Shown: one piece after another, positions 33,990 to 46,999 of the stretch
Numbering within the stretch: position 1 is the stretch's first letter
Layout of the letters: each line of letters begins with the position of its first letter
Source of the DNA: Albugo candida
Lineage: Eukaryota > Oomycota > Peronosporomycetes > Albuginales > Albuginaceae
Reading direction: 5' to 3'
Length of the DNA stretch: 64,000 nucleotides
NCBI GenBank assembly: GCA_905220665.1
Contig: CAJNAR010000016.1
Coordinates: forward strand, 124,001-188,000
The notes under the pieces: generated by a model
What the model was told of the DNA's origin: nothing
Database searches by the model: none
What the model saw: only the letters and a program-made list of their open reading frames with translations
Translations under genes and position numbers: made by a program

Positions 33990-36900
33990 GCAGTTGGTAC
34001 AAGGGGCGTCGAATCTACCGATAACGTTCCCTCTTAAAGTGAGAACCGTGAACTTGATGCTGAGGTGTGTGGATCAAGCTTCGACCATCACGCGAAGTAC
34101 AAGGAGAACTCTTCCAATCATTTTTTTTACCCTCCGGATAGTTCTTGTCGTCGTGACAACGAATCCGAGGGAGATTATTGACGAATTCAGAGATCATTGC
34201 GGTGTTATCATAGGCTCTCTCAATAGCTCCGAGACCGAAGCTGATACATGCGACAGAAAGCAAAAAAAGCTTGTCGATTCGATTCAAGTTTCCGTTGCAT
34301 CAGAAGAGCAAGAACGTCTCTCAACTCGCTCAAGTACGACCGAGATCGCGGAAGCGATCAAGCACATGCGGAGTAGTTCTCATCCAGGTATAAATGGACT
34401 ACCAGCTGCATTTTGTCAGCTTGATCCGGAAACTTTTGGCGAGTGTCTGACGATCGTGTACGAATATCAGCTGGAAAAAGGTATCTTACTTCGGCCACAA
34501 CGTCACCAGGCAATCATCTTGTTATACAAATAAAGATCACGAGGTGATTCTGGCTACTATCGACCGATCGCACTGCCTTGCGTCGATGTTAGATTACTTT
34601 CAAAAGTGTTGGCGTACTGATTGCAACGGCTTTTGCCAAGATTGATCCATCAAGATCAAGAAGCATTTGTGCGAAGAAGGTTGATGCATCACCACATTCG
34701 ACATCTCACCGACATCCGAGACTTAGTCCCTCATCGGGCAGGAAGCGTATGCGACTTTTCTCGACTTTGAGAAAGCTTATGATCGATTTAATTGGACATA
34801 CATGTTTTGCGTTTGAGAACATGGGCGTTGGAAAAAGTTTCATCGACTGGGTTCGTCTTTTGTATTGTAATGGAAATATTACACCGTCCATTACTCCACA
34901 ACGTGGAGTGAAACAAGGCGATCCTCTCTCAGCATTACTTTTTCTGATGACGATCGAACCTTTGGGAATTTACTTCGTCAATATGTGGAACATGGAATTT
35001 GGATTAACGGCACGAATGTCGCGACTGGAATTTTTTTGCGGACAATTCGACATTGCTTTCAGAGACACCAAATGGTGTTTGAATGCAACTCGAACTCGTC
35101 CAAGTCCATTGCGATGGATCTGGTGCGGAACTCAAATTGAGTAAATCATCCTTACTCTCGTTGAATCGGACCATGCCATGTCCACGTATTCCCAATTTGA
35201 CCATACTGGGTCCGTAGGATTCATTCAAGTATTTGAGTATTCCGTCTGGTCAGAAACCGACTCATTCGATGGTCATTTCAACTGTCGACAAGCATTTTTA
35301 CGATGTGTTTGGTGTATGGTTTCGACGAGCAAGAACTGTTCGTGGTCGACTACTGGTTGTGCAGAAAGTGATTTATCACGTCTGTGGCATTACACGATGC
35401 ACGTGGACATACCAGAAGAAACTATCAGACAGTAGCAATCGATGTTAAATCGATTTGTGCTTGGTCGGAAACACAAAAAAGATTCGAGGCACGTTCATCT
35501 GATCAGCAAAGACTTTTTGTATTTTCGCGACAAGATGGTGGACTGCAAGTTCATTTTTGGTGGGAAAACTGAAGCTACAACGAATTGAATCCCTTGCGCA
35601 GATCGCATCCGATGCGTCGTCAATATTTCCAGCGAATTGGACAACTGCTTCGACGGAATTACTACAACTTATCCAGCCTCCCTTTGGACCACACAAGCCG
35701 ATGGATATATTCACCATCGCACCACATCGACATGGGAAAATGGTTTAATGGGAGAGAACATCTGCATGGTGGAAACACATATCTAAAATGTGGCGTCAGA
35801 TGAATTAAAGCATCAAACTATCAGATCTGGTTCTTCTAAAACACCGTCAGTACTTATCACTGCGACCACGAATTACAATATGAAGCTGCTACTCGTAATC
35901 CAAGTACGCAAAACGTTTGGTACAATCTTGGCATGGTGGACGAATCACATCGGACATTTCGGAAATCGTTTGCTACACTTTTCGACATCCGTAGTCTTCA
36001 AGGCTTTTCTCAAGAAAGCGACACATGGCCAAAGAAGGAAGATTTCGTCGCCAACTATTGCAACGACGAATAGCTAAACACATGGGATATGGCTGAAGAA
36101 AAGTTGCTGAGTCGACTTTACAATGAAGTCACTCAGATACTACGGCGTATCCACTCGACGATTGGTCTCATCACTTGGATTATACCAACCACAAATGGCA
36201 GATCATTTTATGTGGGAGTAAAAAGCAAGGAAAGGAAACATTATTTTCCATCTATTCCACGCTCACAACTCTCACGAATCGTCTGGAAACCTCTCGAACC
36301 AACTAAGAGTCATCCGATGTCAACACAATGGTCATCACGGAAGAGATCGGAAGCACTGGACTTAGAACGCGTTCGAGCATTTATGACTACATCACGGCAT
36401 CTTCGAGAACTGGTATAACCCATTTTAGAGGATTTACAGTTTCGTCTAGCCTTTCGGATGTTGCCAGTTCGATCTCGTCTCGGGTTTATAGAAAATAGTC
36501 AGCCCGACATTATATTGTGCACTCAGACTTCGTGTGGCGCAGTGGAATCCGATCATTATCTCTTTCTCGAGTGTGATCACACATCAAAATTATGGAGGAG
36601 TTACCCCTAGTTGGGATCAGGTTTTCTCCTCTCGACCACGTTAACCGCATATTGCATGTGGAATTGTGCCAACACTACGGCCGACATGGAAGGATTATCA
36701 GCACATTATATCAGATTAATGGCTTGCATTGCAAGCAGTGACGCTGCAACTAGTCTGGAAAGATAGAACTCGTCATTTGTTCGATCAGCGATCAGCAACT
36801 CCGGCACTTTCAGCACTCACCGTGATCTACACCAGGTTTACTGTGCACGTTCGGTACTTTCGAAGACAGTGTTACGATCAAGACGAACGTATTCGGCTTG

Positions 36901-37240
36901 CCACGGTGTTGGATCAACTCTCAACGCAAGGATCGATCGGTGGATTTTTCAGAAGTCGAAGATAATTGCTGCGGGTACGGCACAAGCAGTCGAAAATGCA
37001 AGTGGAACTCAGATCCTAGTCCTGGGTGGATGGCTACGTTCAAAGTAGTGTGGCGCACAACAAAACACGGTACTCTTGGACGATTTCAACAACTTTCTAT
37101 CATTTACACCATGGACATAGTCTCGTATTGTGGTGATTTGAGGCTACCACAATACATCCTTAACTCCGAGAAGGCACATGATATGGAATATGTAATTTCA
37201 TTATTCAAGATAGCGCAGGCATCTAGAGAAGCCAGTTAGA
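33990..37240 (+). mobile_element. Decayed non-LTR (LINE) retrotransposon with reverse transcriptase and C-terminal zinc motif
   Basis: The first readable piece (34130-34533) is the pre-RT region, with EIAEAIKHMRSSSHPGINGL, the usual start of the palm. In other frames follow GYYRPIALPCVD, FLDFEKAYDRFNW (motif A) and RGVKQGDPLSALLF (motif B). Near 36440-36600 a C..C...H....C segment (CTQTSCGAVESDHYLFLEC) resembles the zf-RVT motif found at the end of plant-type LINEs. Stops and frameshifts are scattered throughout, so the element cannot encode a working enzyme. The 3' end is near 37200, judged from similarity with 50280-50830. The style is L1/Tad-like. Confidence 0.85.
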
Positions 37241-38331
37241 CTGATTCTAGTAATATCGACATCGTCAACTGAGATACAGAGCTGTTATTCAAGCCTGTCG
37301 AACATCGCTTTTTCCTCGTGCTAGCCAGAATCCCGATGCCAGAAATATATATTACAGTCGATAAGGTATGGAGGAAGTAGTTATTTGACTTATCAGAAAC
37401 ACTCCCGTCGCGGACATCATTCCAAAAGAACTCATGTATCGAAGAATGTACACGGCATGACTCGGCAGATAGGAAAATCCTCAAAATTCAGTTTGTTCGC
37501 TTCTTGCCTTCGTAGCACTTTTGTTTTGCTGGAGTCAGCAAGTCAAAAAAGAGTTGGCAACGTGAAGTGCTATAACTTACCTGTGCCAAACCGTCACAAT
37601 GTAATTTTTACTTACTCTTACAACCTACAAAAATGCAGGAAGAATGATAATTTCGTTGAATTCAGGTAGCACGTTACCTCGTGATATAGGAATTAAGAAA
37701 CTTATGTTTACCAACCCTCCTTGCTAGTCGTTTTGTCATGTGACCTCCTCTGATAAAGAGTATTGATTGTGAGCGATCGAGAAGACGGCAAAGAGTGCCA
37801 AAGCATCACAGCATGCTGGGCATTGTGTCCAACGATCTCAGGATTCTGGTAGATTGATAGACATTCTGTCGACTTCCTACCTTCCAGTCTTGATAAGTAT
37901 GCAAGAGGGAGCGATCATCTGATTTGCTCTCGGGTAAGGTACCATCTGCAATGGGGGCGCCTGGGTACATCATGGAAGCTCAAACGACTGTTTTACCAAT
38001 ACTATCTGAGGGTTCGCTTCCCATGTAGTTTCTATAAAATGCTGCTCTGCGCGAGAAGTTATTGTAGTAGACAGCGAATAAGAAAAGTATGCGTCGACGA
38101 TCATCGAGCTTTTCACGTGAATATACTGAAGATAAGCTTCTTAATCAGGTTCTTCCTCAACTGTGTTGCAAAGCGGGCTATCCACAATGAGTAATGTAAC
38201 CAAGCCTGGTCGTTTTCTGCTGCTCGGAATCAGTTCATTCTCTTATACTACAATCGATTGTGTTAGAGTCAGGATGGCGCGATATTAGCAAAACATTCAA
38301 CCTCATCCGTCGTTCTCATTATCATAAAAAT
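37241..38331. other. No recognisable gene
   Basis: About 1.1 kb between the LINE remains and the SR-protein gene. Only small frames without known similarity. Confidence 0.45.
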
Positions 38332-39821
38332 CTAGGAGCTGCGACTAAGACTGCTGCTCGGGCTTGCGCCTCGACGTCGACGGACACGCGCAGAGCTGCG
38401 GGAACGGCTTGGACTCCGACTAAAACTTCGACTGACACTGCTGTTGCTCGAGCTGAAACTTTTGCTCAGACTTGGGCTTCGTCGGCTCTGACCGCGACGA
38501 CCTGGCCGTCGGGCCTCTCGGCGACTTCGGCTACGACTGTAACTCTTGCTTCGACTGCTCACGCTTCGACTGCTGGAAACGCTTGATCGACCGCGACTAC
38601 AAATTAATATGTTGAATTCCCAGAAGGTCATGCTGAAGTCGTTGGGTAAGAAAGCGGGCTATACCTTTGGAAGCGACGGCCTCGTCCACGACCACTAAAT
38701 GGTGACCGTCGACGGGATTTATGATCATCTTTTTGTCGTCGTGGTCGAAATGGTGAGGCAAAGCGGCGACGTGATACTGATGATTTGGATTTGGAGAATG
38801 ACCTTGAACGACCGCGGCGAGTTATGGATCGCGATCGAGCGGCGTAGCCACCATGCTTGCGACCAGGGAAGCCACGTCGATTTTTCGCGAAGTTTGAGTC
38901 AGGACGAGTTGATGATGGACGACTACAACATCAATGGTAACAATCTGAATTTTATCCTGACGAAATCTAGTTACCTGATGCGTCTGGGTGATCCGTGACT
39001 ATCACGTCCATTTCGTACAGATGAGGAACGTTTGCGCGCTATAGCATAAAAACAAGTGAGCCAAAAGATTGACACACCCCTCGAATACCAACAATCTCTT
39101 GCATCGTTTTTGCCTGTGTGACCATTTTCAACAGAAGATTTATCGCAGGCTTTTTCCTCTTCTCCCACAGGATCGTCTGTCACCAATAGCACCGTAACTT
39201 TCTTTCCATCCAGCCAGCCATCGTGCATATGTTCGATGGCTTTTTCGGCATCTTCTTCAGTCTCAAAATCTATCAGCGCGGAGCCCTGCAGAGCCATTAA
39301 CATCGATATACGCTTCTAAAACTATGATTTTCTGGACCTTTGACAATTTTGTGCCTCGCTCTGTCATCAACTTGACCCTCGTAACATTTCCAAACTTTGC
39401 AAATATTTCTGTTAGATGCTCCTTATTTACATTCCTGACATCAAAAGAAATCAAATAATTACCCAGTGCATGAAGTCAAGTTAAATCACCTTGTAAGATT
39501 TCCCACTCGAACCGCAATGCCATTTTTCTTTGGACTGATATTGTTTTCTGAGTCCTTACGCTCTGGTAGATCGATTCCATCAAATCTCTTCATCCTTGAA
39601 TCAATCCCCTCACCTGCGGACGCCATTGAGGGTGATCGAGATTGGCAATTTTGTTTGGCAGCTTGTGGAGAACTGAATGGTGAGGCTGAGATCGACTTGC
39701 TTTCTCTATCATTTCCATTATCCATAGAGTTCCTTTTTATAGCGTCGCTTGTATTTTTGTGCGGATCGGATGGTGATCTATCCTCGGTATCTTGTGGTGA
39801 ACTTGACAATTCCCGCGCCAT
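38332..39821 (-). CDS. RNPS1-like SR protein (RRM plus Arg/Ser-rich tail), six exons
   Basis: Exons on the minus strand are 39821-39490, 39434-39338, 39285-39078, 39038-38975, 38922-38665 and 38596-38332, giving 407 residues in one frame. Splicing creates an RRM reading AVRVGNLTRNVNKEHLTEIF...KLSKGSALIDFETEEDAEKAIEHM. The LTRNVxKxHxxEIF wording is characteristic of RNPS1, a splicing and exon-junction/ASAP-complex factor in the nucleus. The first 95 residues are Ser/Asp-rich. After the RRM the protein becomes Arg/Ser-rich and ends in a run of R-S dipeptides (last exon). Introns are 55, 52, 39, 52 and 68 bp. The 39-bp one is a multiple of three and open, so its retention would add 13 residues. 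The call on the RRM and RS tail is firm; RNPS1 orthology is likely. Confidence 0.88.
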
Positions 39822-39938
39822 TTATCTTGATGTTTTCAAAGTTACAAAAGTAGTATTCGCAATATAAACAATACCACAAACAGCGGGTATGAGATAAAAA
39901 TATTGAAAGTTAAAGGACAATAGCTATCTAGAATTACA

Positions 39939-40922
39939 TTATAGTATGAAGGCGGTAAGATTGGAGCGAGTTGTAAAGTATTCAAGCAGTGAGATCGGCT
40001 TTGCTGCATCGCAGCTTGAATATGATCCGCCAAAAGATGCTTCTGGACAATCGATTATTTGCACATCACTTGTACCCATTCCTAAGATATTTGGTCGCGC
40101 GTAGCAGGTTCGAATAGCTGCTAGACGTTGGTGATCCGGGTAAGTATTGGAGCAAAAAACTTGAATCTTTTTCGGGTAGATAGCGCTTAGATTTTTAAGT
40201 GATATGGAAGCGTTGGTAGAAGCGTCAACCAGATTCCTGATATACTCGCTTGCGCTACTCACATATAAAACAGCTTGTATCGTAAAGTTGAAATAAAGTG
40301 CAGAGAGCTCATTTACATCCAACACGGTCTCTATCCCAGCCGCAAAACAGCTCCCGTGTTTCTGAAATTCATGATTATATAGCTCGCAAAGTGCTTCAAA
40401 AGCTGTAGGCTGCGTTGGATCAACCCATTGTGTCTTCATTTTCTGCAATAGATTGTAATTTGTACTATTAAATGGTTTGGGTTCGATTGGTCGATTCTCA
40501 AGTTTCTTGCTGAGCTTGCAGCATGATAGATACGAGCCATCATAATTGCTGGGCCAGAGTCCATGAATGCTTAACTCATTGACAACAGCATTAACATTGC
40601 AGCGTATCCCTTCTGGGAATGGAAGTACTGGACGATGTGATATAGTGTAGTCGATACCTAGCAACAAATCGCGGCAGTATTGTGGAATGTACAACTGCTC
40701 TAATAACAAGTAGTCGTACGTTGCATCCTCTAATCCAACTTCTTCATAGTGACTCGAAGGAAACAAATCATCATGCAGCTTGCAGATATCGACACATTCA
40801 CTATGAGTATTTCCGGGAACCCATCCGCCCGGATAATTGATTCCTAAGCTCCATCCAGAGAAACCGATCCACCAAAAGCGCATTCCTTTTACCATTACGC
40901 AACCAGGATTGGTCAATACCAT
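39939..40922 (-). CDS. T2-family ribonuclease
   Basis: A single exon of 327 codons. Both catalytic segments are present: CAS-1 as SIHGLWPSNYDGSYLSCC (His120) and CAS-2 as HEFQKHGSC (Glu185, Lys188, His189), so it should be an active acid endoribonuclease cutting RNA to 2',3'-cyclic phosphates. FDY-like YDYLLLEQLYIPQYC precedes CAS-1, as is usual. Cysteines are plentiful and predicted N-glycosylation sites (NST, NFT, NAS, NLS) occur in the second half, in keeping with a secretory or vacuolar enzyme. The N-terminus is odd: the first 35 residues have no clear signal peptide, though MRFWWIGFSGWSLG is hydrophobic, so the true start may be M10 or M14, or an upstream exon may be missing. It is divergent from the Sec3 gene, with 122 bp between the start codons. 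Confidence 0.9.
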   Translation of the reverse strand: MVLTNPGCVMVKGMRFWWIGFSGWSLGINYPGGWVPGNTHSECVDICKLHDDLFPSSHYEEVGLEDATYDYLLLEQLYIPQYCRDLLLGIDYTISHRPVLPFPEGIRCNVNAVVNELSIHGLWPSNYDGSYLSCCKLSKKLENRPIEPKPFNSTNYNLLQKMKTQWVDPTQPTAFEALCELYNHEFQKHGSCFAAGIETVLDVNELSALYFNFTIQAVLYVSSASEYIRNLVDASTNASISLKNLSAIYPKKIQVFCSNTYPDHQRLAAIRTCYARPNILGMGTSDVQIIDCPEASFGGSYSSCDAAKPISLLEYFTTRSNLTAFIL

Positions 40923-41044
40923 TTAGGCTCCGACAAAACACTTTCATCCAATTAGAAAGCTTGAGCTGGATCTTCAAAGGACACTCGGGATCAAAGCACC
41001 TTCGTACAATCCGCAATTTCGATCCTAGCCTATTTTCGAATTCA
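40923..41044. promoter_or_regulatory. Short divergent promoter region between T2 RNase and Sec3
   Basis: Only 122 bp separate the two start codons, so both core promoters and 5' leaders must fit here or overlap the coding ends. I cannot point to a defined element. Confidence 0.5.
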
Positions 41045-44000
41045 ATGGCAGGAAAAGCCACTTCAAGAGATGATATTCGTGATACTATTCAGACATTCTT
41101 TCATTCACAAGCAATGAAGAACCGTTCAGGCCCTGGGGTTGCAGCAAAAAAAGACACCAAGCCTGGGTTACATGAATCCTCGTACAGATATACTTCATCT
41201 ACGCGCAAGATGATATCATTCTTGTCTGTAAACAAAAGGAAGGTTTTGCAACAGACAAAAGTGAAGTATGGAAGTGGTACGCAGGCTTCTCACATGAGCA
41301 TACCGGACCCCAAAAAAAGCTTTATCCTTTGTCTTTCAATGATCCAAGACACCGTCTCTGGACCACAGTCGACAACAACGGAAGGAGATCACAAATCACG
41401 TATATTCCATTCCTCTCAGATCCATTACATGGAGCTATCAAGTTCTTACTCTATTGAAGTTCGACACACTTGGGAGCTCAATAAGCTCGAGGCTGTCGAG
41501 GTTATATTTACAACGTCTCCCCGTGGTTCCTTCTCTTTGGAGTTTCTGAACGAAGAAGCAGTTCATCTCTGGACTTTGCAGGAAAAAGATTCCGACGACG
41601 CCATGAAAGAATTTATTTGGAGTCTTTGCGCCCTCTGCCTTGAGCAACATGTATCTCCCACATCCCCACCGCGTAATCTTCGCTCAAACTCGTACCTTGT
41701 ATACAGAAAGCCATTCCGCGACTGATACATATTACTCTTGAAGAACTCGATGAAACTGCGAGAAGGATTGATCTCGCTAAAAAACATCAACTAAATATTG
41801 TAGATCTGGTCGGTTTTAATGAGGGTATATGTCTGCACAACTGACAAATGAATGAATTAGAATATCTCTGTTGAAGGCATGAAGCAAAATCAAGCCACGA
41901 GTGAGGGAGAAAGCGACACCCATGAACTAATGGATCGAATACTTGGAGCTGGCTCACTTTTGACCGCAGAAGAAAATGAGGATTTAATGACGCTATTTGC
42001 CACCGTTGATTGGGAAGATTGTCGTATACAAGACCTAGAAGACCGACTACAAGGGCAATTACGAGAGTTGGAAGATGAAAATATCATCTTCCTTTTATCC
42101 TTTGAGAACGATTCAGGCAATTCACAGCCATTAGCCGGACACTCAGACAAATCTAAAAAACCGGTAGACAAAATTCTCGATGCCGACGAACAATTGCAGA
42201 AACGAGTAGGAGAAATTCAATACTGGCTCACAGATTGCACCCAAAGCTTGGAAGCGACTTCAAAGAGTATGAAACACTTTGAGTCGCTCAATAATCAACT
42301 GGAGGTGAACTATAAGAACAGGGTTGCCCTGCAGCAATGCTTGGAACAAATGCTTCAGCTCGTGGATCTTCCATCAAATGTTCTGGAAGCGCTGTCATCA
42401 TTTACACTTTCTTACAACGATGGTCAGGAGGATGATTCAATTATGAAAAAACGCTTACAACCAGTCATCTCTGCTCTTAATACACTCGATGTCGCCATCC
42501 GATCGACTCAAAGCTTCCCAGCATGTGAAATGTCTGCATTCCGGACGCGTCATGAGGAGTTGAATCAGGTAGCGCAAGGCTTCGTGGAGAAACTAAGCAG
42601 ATCTCTCGACAGCTGGTTTGATGAGGCGGTGAAATCATGGAAGGCGAGTCAGTTAAAAAGCATGGATGCGGCAGTATCTTTGATTAGACCAAGCGGTCAA
42701 ACAGCTCGATCACGAGGAAGCAAGATTCTTGAAGCTGATATGACGAGGTCAAGCCGTTCAGGAGCTTCACAAATAGAGAATGAAGTACACTGGACATTCA
42801 GTAACGAGAACTTTCATGCTTCGATACGTGGAATGAAGGTACGTTTGCAGCATAGAAAACTTGTCAAGTAACAATTTTTTGTGTAGGGTTTATATGCAGC
42901 GATTGAGTCGCTTGATCAACGTGGCCTGCTTACTATTAGACAGCTCTACATCAAGCACGTTTCTCAAGTATACAGCCAGCACATGATGTCGTTGTTTCGA
43001 TACATGCGAGAGAAACTTTCGAAAACCACCAAGGCCCACCATTACTTGCCTGCACCACTTCATTCGTGGAACTCGCACGTCTCGAGTTCACATTCACAGC
43101 TCGATGGATTCCTCAGTGCATCAGTCTTATTCCAGCAAGTCCTCGATCATCTCCTCCCAATATGTCTGCGAGAGGAACGTTTTGTGCTAGAGACTTTGCT
43201 TCATCCTCATATATCAGCAATTGATAGCTCCGTCGACAGAGAAAATGACGAATTGGCGGCAATTATGGAGTCACTCTTTGACAAGTGTCTGAAACGGTGT
43301 GTTGAATTTGGGGATCTAGCAGCTTCTCGAAACATCATGGAGACCTCTTCTCTCATTGTCAATGTGACGGTGTGGTTAGCTACATGTCAATCTCATTGCA
43401 ACTTTCTCTTCCATGTGCTCATGCAATTCCAGCTCCATTTGAAGCGGGTTCTGTTAAAATTCGTTGACGAACAGGTAAGGAAATGCCACAGAATTGACTG
43501 ATTCAATTTAACTAACAGGTGGTGTTGAAGGAGCATTGGATTCAATCTCAGCATCCAGACACCAAACTGGCTGGTGTCTTGATCCCATTGCAGAAAATCA
43601 TGGTATGACGTCCCAGTATTCTGATTGATCATCACTTATCTCTTCGTTTTAGGGAATAATTACACGACTGGAAGAATCTGTGGATGGTAAAATTGAGGAT
43701 CCTACATTCATCGCAATTGTTCATCGAATCCTCCCAACAACTATGAATTGGATTGAAAAAATTGCCGCTTCGAAGCCGAAATATACGCATTTAATCAAGC
43801 TTGGTAAGCTTGTGCAATTTAACGTCTTCCCTTTTGAGCATTTGTCACAGACAACTACCACTTTGTGCGCGAAAAGCTTCAAACAACTGCACAGAATCAT
43901 CCATTCACTCGATACGTCAAAGACGCGCATGCCAAATATCTTGAAAGTCTGATGAAATATGTCGAATGGATCTGGGCTTCCGAACTCGATCAGTTAGCGG

Positions 44001-44430
44001 TATAGATCCACCATATTATATTGACGCAATTGCTCACAGCAATGTCTAGTCGCTTTTTCAGCAGCTAGAAGTATTGCTTGGCACAATTCCGATTTCCGAG
44101 ATTCAATTCCATGTTCCACGCCAACATGTTGTGAAAGCTGTCAATGCTTTTGATAGCTCGGTAAGCCATTCTGCTCCTGCTAAATTGGATTCTTTTACTA
44201 CACATTCGACATCTTAGTTTTTGAAAAGCAACGCAAAGGCCATGCATGATCGTATGAAGAAACATTTCAACTCGAATTCGCACATGTTCTCAATCGCGTG
44301 GAGACAGTTTGTTGAATACGCTGGTAGACAGCTTGACACATACGAAAGCATTGCGATCAATGGGTATCAAGTACACTTCATGCCGAAAAAGACAGCAATC
44401 GATGCGTTGTGCAAGCTCAAGCCCGAGTAA
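41045..44430 (+). CDS. SEC3: Exocyst complex component Sec3 (EXOC1), nine exons
   Basis: Exons 41045-41650, 41707-41824, 41877-42838, 42887-43474, 43519-43602, 43653-43803, 43851-43999, 44062-44160 and 44218-44430 join to 989 residues with no frame loss. Introns are 44-62 bp, GT-AG. The N-terminal third holds the Sec3 PIP2-binding PH-like domain: HTWELNKLEAVEV...FSLEF...VHLWTL...AMKEFIWSLCALC. After the first junction comes KAIPRLIHITLEELDETARR, as expected. A coiled coil follows (LNNQLEVNYKNRVALQQCLEQML), then the helical rod. Sec3 marks exocytosis sites on the plasma membrane and tethers secretory vesicles through the exocyst, so it serves polarised hyphal growth and secretion. It converges with the GAA1 gene, with 22 bp between stops. 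ATG 41045 is the first in frame. Confidence 0.92.
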
Positions 44431-44452
44431 TTCATACAACAATGGGATGTTT

Positions 44453-46999
44453 TCATATTTGTTCTGATGTTACACTCGCTGGGAAGAAGAAGATGACCAC
44501 GGACAAGACGTGGACTGGGAAGTAAAGAGCACAGACATAAAAGATGACGAGCCAGTTGATCGATTGCTGTATGTCTATGAATTGATAATAAATCAAAAAC
44601 TCATTCTCGTTGAGGACAATACGAAAGCAAATTCTCTTACGATTCGACAGTAGCCAAAGCATGATACTAGGGGATGCAAGCAGAAGCCATAACGCGAGGA
44701 TGCATTTCAAACGAAAGCTCGCTACGGCGTGTGGTCGAATTAGGGCGAAAATGGCCATACTGAACGCACAAAACCAGGCCATAGAATAGTTGATAAACCC
44801 AAGCATGCAGTGTCCATAGACAAGTAAAATCATTACAATAAACTTGAGTGCATTCCAGCCTTCATCGCAAGTTTCAGTGAGCTCGTGGTCATTTTTAGTG
44901 GATAGTTCGCCTGAGACTGATTTTCGGATGCGACTCTCGAAAGAGTCAAGACGCTTTCTCCAAGCGCTCTGACCTCTGCATCCTGCAAGCTGCGGCTGAC
45001 TGCGGATATGTAGCACGAAAAAACAAGCGATACACTCGAATACTGCACAAAAGACGAACAGCCATACTGATGCAAACATAAGGTGGGAAGAAAGATAAAG
45101 CAATCCCAGACCAAAAACCTCCACCACTATGAACGAGATGAATGCGTATGCCATCCTCAAACCATTCTATTAGAGGAAGAGTACGTCAAGCAGATTGACA
45201 GTATCGCCACAAACACGACATACCGTTTTGATGGAGATACGAGCGATCTGCAGTACGAGGGGTGCGCAAAGCATGAGTAAGGGGTAGATATATTCGCCCA
45301 CGGACACGAACGTTTGGGGTGTCGGAAGTAGGTACAGATAGAAAGACTGATGCAATTTTTCTTCCAAGTTGCTGAGAGCACGGATAATAAGCTCCAAGCC
45401 CTGTAAACTTGCCTCCAGGAAGTTCTTGTGCTGAGCATCGGGTCCTGAACGCTCACGTTTTGGTATATTCATTGCTGTTGTGATACTGTCAATGTTATAG
45501 CTACAATGTAATGTCAGACAGGTGGCTGTAAAAAGACAATTCCTTGACCTGATGAAAGCAGCATGCGAACCAGTGGGACCGGTGGTCAGCGACACCATGA
45601 ATCGAAGCATTCCACGCAATTTTATAAGGTATTCTCCGACGAAACTTTTGATGTTGTCGGTTGAATGAGAAGAGAACGGAAAAGAGTCAATTAAGCCGAC
45701 AAAGCTGTGTAGCTTATTAAAAGCTGTATCGAGTATGTCGGAGCATTCTTGCTCCGTTTTTGTTGAATCAAGTATGTGGCAACGACTCATCGAGGGGAAA
45801 ATACCATTCTTTTGTAATGCAAGAACAGCCACGTTGATGAGATCGAGGTTGGGCAGCTGACCATTGTCTCCAGTTACGAGAAGTGAAAAGCTCGGTTGGC
45901 TTTCTGTTTGTGTCGTAACCTCCAGGTTTATCGCTGCGCGAATGACACCTGCACGCATGACAAGGGTGTCCGTGTTCAAAATCGGGTCAGAGTAATAGGC
46001 CTCTAGCCAAGCATGAGTCCCTGGCGAATACCCATTGCTTCCCTGAGTAGGTCCATCTACAAAACGATGCATTTGATATAGGGAATGAAAAATCGTCAGA
46101 GATTAGTACCGTCTGAGATCAAAAAGATGATGTCTTTAGCGAGCCATTTAACTTTCGAGAGGTATCGGAGCAGACCCAGTCCTACTGTCACGCTTGAAAA
46201 CGCGTGATTAAGATCTTCCAAATTTCGTGGTGGATGCGCTATGATTGCAATGGCTTCCTACGATTGATGTTCGTTAAAGTGGTAAAAGATATAAAGCAGC
46301 CAACTGAAGCACCTTGTTGTCAGCCAATGGGGACGCCCTCAAGATGCCATACACATTAGTGCAATGGCTACATGTCTGACCGTTTCCTTCGAAATTGTGC
46401 GTAAAGGCGGATACTTTTGGTATCGCTTCTAGTTGTTCAATGAGCCAATTTTTGATGATTTGATCCGACAAGGGGTTCTGAAGGGAGCTGTTCGGATAAG
46501 CTTGTTGAGATGCAAAAACACTTTGCGTCTAAATCATAGTAAGAATGGCTGAGATTCATTATGGCGAGGAGATATGGAATGTAACCTCTGTTGAGCTGAT
46601 TTGAGCTTCAATAGACTCGATCAAAAGTTCATTTTCCGAAATATACGTTTTACGACATTGTAATTGGCCCGTAGAAATAGTCACAATCGGATGCAGTAGG
46701 AACCAAACAATCCCGAGAATGTAAATAGCCCAACACAAATATGTTGGCCAACGGTTGTGCACGGATTCGTTGCTTTTTGCAGCTTGGATCATTGGATTTT
46801 TGGTTAATTGGCAAGTGATACGAATTATATATTTGATTGGACCAAAATTAGTCCGAGCTTTTCCGATTGGGTACATAATTTCGCGAGGCTGCACACAAAA
46901 CCTACTGAGACTATAGGCGATAACACATATAAGGGCAGTGATAAAGCAAGTAGGGCGTGCGCCTAGATAGGATCCACCATGTGATGACTTATAAAGCAT
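44453..46999 (-). CDS. GAA1: GPI transamidase subunit GAA1 (GPAA1-like), five exons
   Basis: Exons on the minus strand are 46999-46586, 46528-46313, 46257-46110, 46056-45224 and 45166-44453; introns are 53-57 bp; the product is 774 residues. GAA1 sits in the ER membrane and helps hand proteins to GPI anchors. Family marks: RKTYISENELL after a membrane helix, TNVYGILRA, GTHAWLEAYY, AINLEV, NGQLPNLDLIN, GPTGSHAAF, and LHQSFYLYLLP...FVSVGEYIYP. The last exon encodes the hydrophobic C-terminal membrane bundle. The annotated start gives an extra N-terminal helix (about 16-34) that typical GAA1 proteins lack. M70 (codon at 46792) would give a standard N-terminus and may be the true start. Confidence 0.92.
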
